A DNA stretch of 64,000 nucleotides from Bacteroidota bacterium (GTDB lineage: Bacteria > Bacteroidota > Bacteroidia > B-17B0 > Aurantibacillaceae), in NCBI GenBank assembly GCA_016185125.1, contig JACPOC010000017.1, forward strand, positions 53,192 to 117,191. Reading direction: 5' to 3'. Of the stretch, positions 58,666 through 64,000 are shown in pieces; positions within the stretch are counted from its first letter, which is position 1; the number at the start of each line of letters is the position of its first letter. Made by a program: the position numbers and the translations under genes. Under the pieces are notes generated by a model, which had not been told where the DNA came from, did no database searches, and saw only the letters and a list, made by a program, of their open reading frames with translations.

Positions 58666-60012
58666 ATGATAAAATATTTGTTCATTTTTTTTAATTCACT
58701 TGGTCTTTTTTTGTTTTCGCTGTTTAGCGGCGATGGCGGAGTTACAATTACCAATACCATACCTTCCTCTTTAAAGCCCGGCCAAGAGGTTAAAGTTGAA
58801 ATTAAAATTGATAAAGGCAGCATGAGCGGCTTCGCAAAAATGCAGCTTGAATTACCTGCGGGAATAACCGTAAATGAAATTGACAGTAAAGGATCTAACT
58901 TCAGTTTTATTGAAGGCACGGCTAAATGGGTGTGGGCCAGTTTGCCAACCGAATCTGAAATTGTATTAAAATTATCATTGGTGGTAGGCGCCGGTGTTTC
59001 AGAGAAAGTAACTATTGGAGGGAAATATTCTTTTATTGAAAACAATGCCAAAAAAGTAGTAGATATGGCTCCGGTGGAGGTAACAATTGGTGGCGAAGGA
59101 GTGGCGGCTACTAATACCACTTCTGTTCAAAATTCAGCGGACAATACCTCTACAATTACCACAAATAATAATGCCAATAATCCCTCAAGCAATAACCAAA
59201 ACCCAAGTGGAAATATAACTCTTAGCAGATCTATTGTAAAAGGCGGTGCTCCGGGAGAATATGTTGTTAATGTAACGGTTAACAAAGGTTTAACAAAAGG
59301 CTTTGCAAGGTACAGCGATGATTTGCCGGAAGGCGTTACAGCCAAATCACTTAAAAATGAAGGCGGATCTTTTTCAGTAGCCGATGGAAAAATAAAATTT
59401 GTTTGGGTAAATGTTCCCGAAAAAGATATTTTAGAATTATCCTACTCTTTATCAGGTGTTACAAAAGCTACGGTATTAAGCGGTGAGTATTCTTTTTTAG
59501 AAGAAAACCAAAGTAAAAAAGTAACGCTTAACGCTGAAACTATTACTCCTGATGCGGAAAACACAGCAAATACAACCCCAACCAATACAGCAACTTCCAA
59601 TAATAATCAAATGGCCGATAACACCGCTACCACTTCCGCCAATACTGATAACACACAAGCAATCAAAGAAACCAATAATAACAATAATAATTCCAACACT
59701 GAAACCTTAACTAAAAAAGAGGGCAATATTAATTACAAAGTTCAAATTGGAGCGTTTACAAACAGTGCGGTATCTGCAGCCAAATTAAAAAATAAATTCG
59801 CTATTTCTGAAAACGTACAAAGCGAACTAGCCGGCGGGTATTCTAAATTTATGGTAGGAAACCATGATGAATACAAAGAAGCCCGCAATCACCGAGTAAA
59901 ATTAAAGAGCAGTACAAAAGTAACGCGCGCCTTTGTTGTAGCTTATAATACCGGTAAAAGAATTACCGTTCAGGAAGCTTTAATGATAAGCAATCAAAAA
60001 TGGTTTAAATAG
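58666..60012 (+). CDS. secreted protein with two cohesin-like repeats and a SPOR-like C-terminal module
   Basis: 448 residues. Signal-like N-terminus (YLFIFFNSLGLFLFSLF); domain 1 (about 25-145: GFAKMQLELPAGITVNEI, WVWASLPTE, GGKYSFIENNAKKVV) and domain 2 (about 183-300: GFARYSDDLPEGVTAKSL, FVWVNVPEK, SGEYSFLEENQSKKV) are clear duplicates joined by Asn/Thr-rich linkers. A C-terminal module (about 357-448: YKVQIGAFTN ... AFVVAYNTGKRITVQEA) resembles SPOR. The fold name is inference. 36 bp before the next SPOR-like gene. Confidence 0.72.
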   Translation: MIKYLFIFFNSLGLFLFSLFSGDGGVTITNTIPSSLKPGQEVKVEIKIDKGSMSGFAKMQLELPAGITVNEIDSKGSNFSFIEGTAKWVWASLPTESEIVLKLSLVVGAGVSEKVTIGGKYSFIENNAKKVVDMAPVEVTIGGEGVAATNTTSVQNSADNTSTITTNNNANNPSSNNQNPSGNITLSRSIVKGGAPGEYVVNVTVNKGLTKGFARYSDDLPEGVTAKSLKNEGGSFSVADGKIKFVWVNVPEKDILELSYSLSGVTKATVLSGEYSFLEENQSKKVTLNAETITPDAENTANTTPTNTATSNNNQMADNTATTSANTDNTQAIKETNNNNNNSNTETLTKKEGNINYKVQIGAFTNSAVSAAKLKNKFAISENVQSELAGGYSKFMVGNHDEYKEARNHRVKLKSSTKVTRAFVVAYNTGKRITVQEALMISNQKWFK

Positions 60013-60047
60013 TTTTTTTTTATATCTTTACCTGCACAAATCCTTCA

Positions 60048-62420
60048 ATGAAGAAACTAATACTTCTTTTTTTATTTTTAGTTTCGGTATCTGTTCAATC
60101 ACAAACAGATACTTCGGCCTTGGATAAATTAACTCCCGAAGAATTACTTAAGCATTATCAAAACGAAAAAGAGCCTTATTCAACTTACAAAGGCGAAGAA
60201 AAAATTGGCGATTCTCTCTATTTCGAATTAAATCCTCAGGTAATTCCCACCCAAACCGTTAACGCCGATGCTTTGTTTCGTTTTGGACAAGATCCTTCAA
60301 ACAAAGATCGTTTTAAATTACTCGACAGTTTAAATAACGCTGATCAGCAACTGAAACCTAAAATTTCTCTCGGTGCCGGCAGATTAGGTTTTTACGGAGA
60401 TCTTTATCAAAAACAATTTCAATCGCCTTTAACATCGCGCCCTGCATTCGACTTAAATGTTTCGCAGCGCTTAACCCGTTATTTGCAGTTAAATTTTAAC
60501 GTTATGTTTGGTAAACTTGGCGCCAACGAAAACAAAAACAATCGCCACGAAAATTTTCAATCAGAAATTAGAGCCGGAGGAGTTAATTTATTGTATGACT
60601 TTGGAAATTTTATTCCCGATCGTTTTAAAGTTCGCCCTTTTATTAGTGTAGGAGTTGCCGGGTTTGAATTTTTAAGCAAAACCGACCTTAAAGATGCTCA
60701 GGGAAGAACTTATTATTACTGGAGCGACGGAAGTATCAAAGATAAAGCCGAAGGCGGCCCCGACGCGCAGTTTGCAGTTGACCTGAAACGTGATTATGTG
60801 TACGAAACCGATGTGAGGGAGCGTAACGCCGATGGGTTTGGAAAGTACATGGAGTCGGCTATTTCTATGCCTGTTGGAGCGGGAGCTATAATGAAGGTAA
60901 CAGATAGAATTGATTTGAAACTGAATTTTCAATTGTTTTTTACCAATACCGATTACATTGACGGCATCAGCAACAAAAGCATCGGCAACCGAGCAGGCGA
61001 TAAAAAATTTGATAATTTCAGCTATACTTCCTTTGCTTTACAATATGATCTTATTGCCAAACCTAAGCCCGGAAAAGAAAAACTTAAAAAAGATACACTT
61101 GGAGAAAAATTTTGGCTGGCCATGGATGCTGAAGATACCGATAAGGATGGCGTAACTGATTTTAAAGATGAATGTCACGGTACACCCGAGGGCGTTAAAG
61201 TAGATGCAAAAGGTTGCCCTTTGGATGATGATAAAGATGGTATTCCTAATTATAGAGATGATGAATTAGCAACAGTTGCCGGAACACCGGTTAACGAAAA
61301 AGGAGTAGGGCAAACCCCTGAATATTGGCAAGCCTGGTACAATAACTTTAATAACGATTCGGTTGGAGAAAATCCGCAGGAAGAAATTGTAGGCAATGAT
61401 TTTAAAAAGGATACTAAAAAAGGGAAAGGAAAGAAGAAAAATGAAATTTACACGGTTGAACTTGCCAGATATACCGGATCTATCCCTAGCGATGAGCTGG
61501 CCTTATTGTTAAGCATTGGCGACATAAAATCAACAACGCTTGAGGATGGAACCACGGTGGTTTATATGGCAGGGGAATATGATAAAATTACCATAGCCAT
61601 AAAACGCCGCGATGAATTTAGAAGCGAAGGAAATAAAAGTGCAACTGTTTCAAAACTCAGAGGAAAAAATATAATAAAGATATCTGATGAAGACCTTGCG
61701 GATATATTAAGAAAGGAAAATGAAGATGCTTTGTTTGCCCCTAACAACGGAACAACTTCGGCGGGCAGTAACACAAACACGGCAGGCTCACCAACTAACA
61801 CCGCTTTGGGTAACAATGGTTCTTTTAGTAAAAACGATATTGTTTACCGCGTGCAATTAGGAGCTTTTAAAAACAAAGTTTCAACCAGCATTTTTAATAC
61901 CAGCGCCGGCGTGCTTGAATTAAAAACAGGCGAAAGTATTTACCGATACGTTACCACCGGCTTTAAAACTATTGAAGAAGCAGCGGGCGTGCGTGCCGAT
62001 TTGGTAATACAAGGTTACAGCGATGCTTTTGTTACGGCCTATAAAGGAGGAAAGCGTATTCCAATGAATGAAACAAAAGCCACCATGGAAAAAACATTTA
62101 AGGAAGATTTAAACGAAGATAAAATATTCAGCTCGGTAGATAAAAAATTGGTTCAGTTTAAAATTCAATTGGGCCCTTTAAAAAAACCAATTGCCGAAAA
62201 AACAATGGACGATAAAGTAAAGGATTTAAAGGATATTGAAAAGCAGGCCACCAACACCGGCAGTATACGTTATACCAGCGGTAAGTTTAGCACCATGGCC
62301 GAAGCTGAAAAATACCGCAGGGAACTTGAAGATAAAGGCTTTTCAGATGCGTTTATCATAGCCACTTTTAAAGGCGATATTATTCCTATTCAGGAAGCGG
62401 TAGAGTTATTGAACAAGTAG
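60048..62420 (+). CDS. outer-membrane protein: beta-barrel, TSP3 calcium repeats and two SPOR-like modules
   Basis: 790 residues. Signal peptide (LILLFLFLVSVSVQSQ); a barrel-like region at about 100-350 (YLQLNFNVMFGKLGAN, VRPFISVGVAGFEFL, IDLKLNFQLFFTNTDYIDG); thrombospondin type 3 repeats (DTDKDGVTDFKDECHGTPEG, DDDKDGIPNYRD) at about 365-410; a linker; then two C-terminal modules, VYRVQLGAFKNKV ... AFVTAYKGGKRIP and FKIQLGPLKKP ... AFIIATFKGDIIPIQEA. Architecture is like OmpA-type proteins of the phylum with SPOR-like ends instead of OmpA. Confidence 0.8.
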   Translation: MKKLILLFLFLVSVSVQSQTDTSALDKLTPEELLKHYQNEKEPYSTYKGEEKIGDSLYFELNPQVIPTQTVNADALFRFGQDPSNKDRFKLLDSLNNADQQLKPKISLGAGRLGFYGDLYQKQFQSPLTSRPAFDLNVSQRLTRYLQLNFNVMFGKLGANENKNNRHENFQSEIRAGGVNLLYDFGNFIPDRFKVRPFISVGVAGFEFLSKTDLKDAQGRTYYYWSDGSIKDKAEGGPDAQFAVDLKRDYVYETDVRERNADGFGKYMESAISMPVGAGAIMKVTDRIDLKLNFQLFFTNTDYIDGISNKSIGNRAGDKKFDNFSYTSFALQYDLIAKPKPGKEKLKKDTLGEKFWLAMDAEDTDKDGVTDFKDECHGTPEGVKVDAKGCPLDDDKDGIPNYRDDELATVAGTPVNEKGVGQTPEYWQAWYNNFNNDSVGENPQEEIVGNDFKKDTKKGKGKKKNEIYTVELARYTGSIPSDELALLLSIGDIKSTTLEDGTTVVYMAGEYDKITIAIKRRDEFRSEGNKSATVSKLRGKNIIKISDEDLADILRKENEDALFAPNNGTTSAGSNTNTAGSPTNTALGNNGSFSKNDIVYRVQLGAFKNKVSTSIFNTSAGVLELKTGESIYRYVTTGFKTIEEAAGVRADLVIQGYSDAFVTAYKGGKRIPMNETKATMEKTFKEDLNEDKIFSSVDKKLVQFKIQLGPLKKPIAEKTMDDKVKDLKDIEKQATNTGSIRYTSGKFSTMAEAEKYRRELEDKGFSDAFIIATFKGDIIPIQEAVELLNK

Positions 62421-62480
62421 GACGTTTTTTTATTACCCTTATTGCCAATTTCGCTTAATTTTATAGCTTTTATTTTATTC

Positions 62481-62690
62481 AAAGAGGTTATTTACTTCTT
62501 AAAAGAGGTTATTTATTACTTCAAAGAGGCTTTTAACTACTTCAAAGAGGTTATTTACTTCTTCAAAGAGGTTATTTACTTCTTCAAAGAGGCTTTTAAC
62601 TACTTCAAAGAGGTTATTTACTTCTTCAAAGAGGTTATTTACTTCTTGAAAGAGATGATTAACTTCTTCAAAGAAGCTTTTAACTAATAA
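62481..62690. repeat. 21-bp imperfect tandem array B (10 units)
   Basis: Ten units of exactly 21 bp from 62481 to 62690, each AAAGAGG followed by TTATTTACTTCTTC or a CTTTTAACTACTTC variant; a degenerate unit precedes. The variants recur every third unit, a 63-bp higher-order pattern. It fills the convergent gap between two genes. An 81-codon rightward frame (62442-62687) of heptapeptides such as FKEVIYF is open through it; coding is possible but not supported by anything else. Confidence 0.92.
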
Positions 62691-62693
62691 AAT

Positions 62694-63158
62694 CTATTTT
62701 TTAGCCTTGGGGTTGCGGTGTTTAAAGCGTTCGCCAAGTTGTTTGGATAGTTCTTTCATATTGCTGTCTCCGCTCTTGGCCTCCGCATCTACACGGTCTT
62801 TAATAATTTTCGATTGCTTCATAAGTTCACCTCCCACCGCCATTTCGGTATCTTCAATGCTTTCCATTAAAGGAATTAACATGGTTGAAATATCGTTTAA
62901 AGCAACCGCCAACTGCAAATCTTTTTCCATATCTTTTACATTAAAGTTAAGCGGCAATATACCCGGATAATTTTTTGCTATCTGCAAAGCCAGTTCAACA
63001 TAACTTACACTCTTTGGCCCCATTTTAAACAAACTTTGACGCTCTTTTTTGCTTAGGTTTATTAAAAAATTAAGCGATTTTTTTAAAGCATCAACATTTT
63101 TTTTAATAGATGCTTTTTGTGCCGGTGTTATTACAGCCGAAATTTTAGAGTTTGACAT
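62694..63158 (-). CDS. hypothetical helical protein
   Basis: 154 residues, largely alpha-helical and basic at the C-terminus (KQLGERFKHRNPKAKK). Seen: ITPAQKASIKKNVDALKKSLNFLINLSKKER, a stretch YPGILPLNFNVKDMEKDLQLAVALNDISTMLIPLMESIEDTEMAVGGELM. No signal peptide. I recall similar hypothetical proteins in Bacteroidota but no function. Convergent with the array and divergent from the GAF gene. Confidence 0.75.
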   Translation of the reverse strand: MSNSKISAVITPAQKASIKKNVDALKKSLNFLINLSKKERQSLFKMGPKSVSYVELALQIAKNYPGILPLNFNVKDMEKDLQLAVALNDISTMLIPLMESIEDTEMAVGGELMKQSKIIKDRVDAEAKSGDSNMKELSKQLGERFKHRNPKAKK

Positions 63159-63277
63159 AGATTAAATTTTTTGGTTTATCTAAATTAATATTATTTGCTT
63201 CAATTTGCAAGAGTTATTAATAGTTAATATAAAGATTACTGCTTGTTTATTGCATACCTTCGCTTTATAAACTAAAC

Positions 63278-63820
63278 ATGACCAATCATACACACGAACT
63301 GAAACGCATAGAAACTCTGCATAAATACGAATTGCTTGATACCCCGCCCGACGGAAGTTTTAATAAAATGACCGAGCTTGCCGCAAAAATATTTAATGTG
63401 CCCATTGCCATTATAAGTTTAGTTGATACGGATAGAATATGGTTTAAATCTCGCCACGGCCTTGATATAGATCAAATACCGCGCGAACCTGGCTTATGCG
63501 CTTCCGCTATCTTATCGGATGATGTTTACTTAATAGAAGACGCTAAAAACGATCCGCGGTGCATGGCCAACCCGCTTGTTACCAGTAATTTTGGGTTAGA
63601 GTTTTACGCCGCCGCGCCTTTAACTACTAAAGATGGTTACAACCTGGGAACGTTTTGCATAATTGATAAAAGGCAGCGTTACATAAATTCAGACCAACAG
63701 ATAATGCTTAAGCAAATGGCAAGTATTATTGTTGATGAAATTGAACTTCGCTTAAAATCGCGCCACCTGATAAAGGAATACAAAGCTAAACTTGAAGAAC
63801 TGCAAAATAAATTAGATTAA
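63278..63820 (+). CDS. GAF-domain protein
   Basis: 180 residues with one GAF domain (about 20-165): LDTPPDGSFNKMTELAAKIFNVPIAIISLVD, RIWFKSRHGL, REPGLCASAIL, FYAAAPLTTKDGYNLGTFCIID. No kinase or cyclase is fused; it ends with a basic helix. Such proteins often sense small ligands or redox state for another partner. Start ATG at 63278. Function unknown. Confidence 0.88.
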   Translation: MTNHTHELKRIETLHKYELLDTPPDGSFNKMTELAAKIFNVPIAIISLVDTDRIWFKSRHGLDIDQIPREPGLCASAILSDDVYLIEDAKNDPRCMANPLVTSNFGLEFYAAAPLTTKDGYNLGTFCIIDKRQRYINSDQQIMLKQMASIIVDEIELRLKSRHLIKEYKAKLEELQNKLD

Positions 63821-63876
63821 ATAGTTTCTTAATTTTCTTCTTATTAATGTTTTAGTAATGATAAAACGATAAACAC

Positions 63877-64000
63877 GCTTCTTTATTATCTTTGCCTGCC
63901 TTGAAATTTATTTTAAAGCTATTTTATTTGTGCAATTATGCAGCAGTTTATCTTTTGTGTAATTAGTGCAATTAGTGGCTTCTTTATTATCTTTGCCTGC
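63877..64000 (+). repeat. 23-bp direct repeat carrying a -7 element, two copies 101 bp apart
   Basis: Identical 23-bp stretches at 63877-63899 and 63978-64000, each containing TATCTTTG, an exact -7 element. No gene lies between them. The second copy is cut by the window end. Confidence 0.75.

Noticed and set aside
62442..62687. An 81-codon heptad-repeat protein
   Set aside because: Same reasoning as for array A; no promoter or independent support.
62481..62690. Array B (and A, C1, C2) as CRISPR arrays
   Set aside because: No constant repeat separated by unique spacers; units are adjacent 21-bp near-copies, and no cas gene is in the window.

Overview
The window is chromosomal DNA from an AT-rich member of the Bacteroidota. 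Evidence: a gliding/T9SS-type C-terminal sorting domain and a GEVED domain on a large adhesin-like gene, BatA-type and PorE-like envelope proteins, the very short AtpC typical of the phylum, few Shine-Dalgarno sequences, and many promoters of the TTTG-N19-TAnnTTTG form used by the Bacteroidota primary sigma factor. I cannot place it below phylum from sequence alone. No rRNA operon, prophage, CRISPR array, plasmid module or full-length IS was seen.

Layout. 1-7.3 kb: a leftward fatty-acid operon (acyl-CoA ligase, MarR regulator, fused hydroxyacyl-CoA dehydrogenase/enoyl-CoA hydratase, thiolase, start of an M20 amidohydrolase) with a divergent nitronate monooxygenase. A matching palindrome lies upstream of the ligase and upstream of marR. 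7.4-13.3 kb: PAS protein, guaB, def, lipoproteins, DUF423 protein, pckA. 13.5-16.6 kb: histidine kinase, a 21-bp repeat array, atpC, atpD. 16.8-22.6 kb: ribF, LRR protein, PorE-like protein, aspS. 22.56-23.55 kb: a small accessory island with MITE-like repeats, two 21-bp arrays and a small gene. 23.5-37.6 kb: secA, sucD, rnhA, aroE, tex, a dihydroorotase-like gene, a BatA-like gene, rpe and small envelope proteins. 37.8-42 kb: a frameshifted T9SS adhesin and an outer-membrane protein. 42.3-55.9 kb: the leftward translation/transcription cluster tRNA-Thr, tRNA-Tyr, tRNA-Gly, tRNA-Thr, tuf, tRNA-Trp, secE, nusG, rplK, rplA, rplJ, rplL, rpoB, rpoC, with several hairpins that may set relative expression. 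55.9-64 kb: rRNA methyltransferase, recX, atypical SDR, two SPOR-like envelope proteins, a 21-bp array, a hypothetical gene and a GAF protein.

The most unusual feature is a set of imperfect tandem arrays at separate loci (14.6, 22.7-23.0, 42.2 and 62.5 kb). Their sequences are unrelated, but all have a period of 21 bp, and each lies just 3' of a gene. In the island two different repeat families follow each other almost exactly in register. Twenty-one bp is both two helical turns and seven codons. The constant period with free sequence suggests a common generating mechanism or a structural role. The second most useful observation is the TTATG-N4-CATAA operator pair of the fatty-acid operon.
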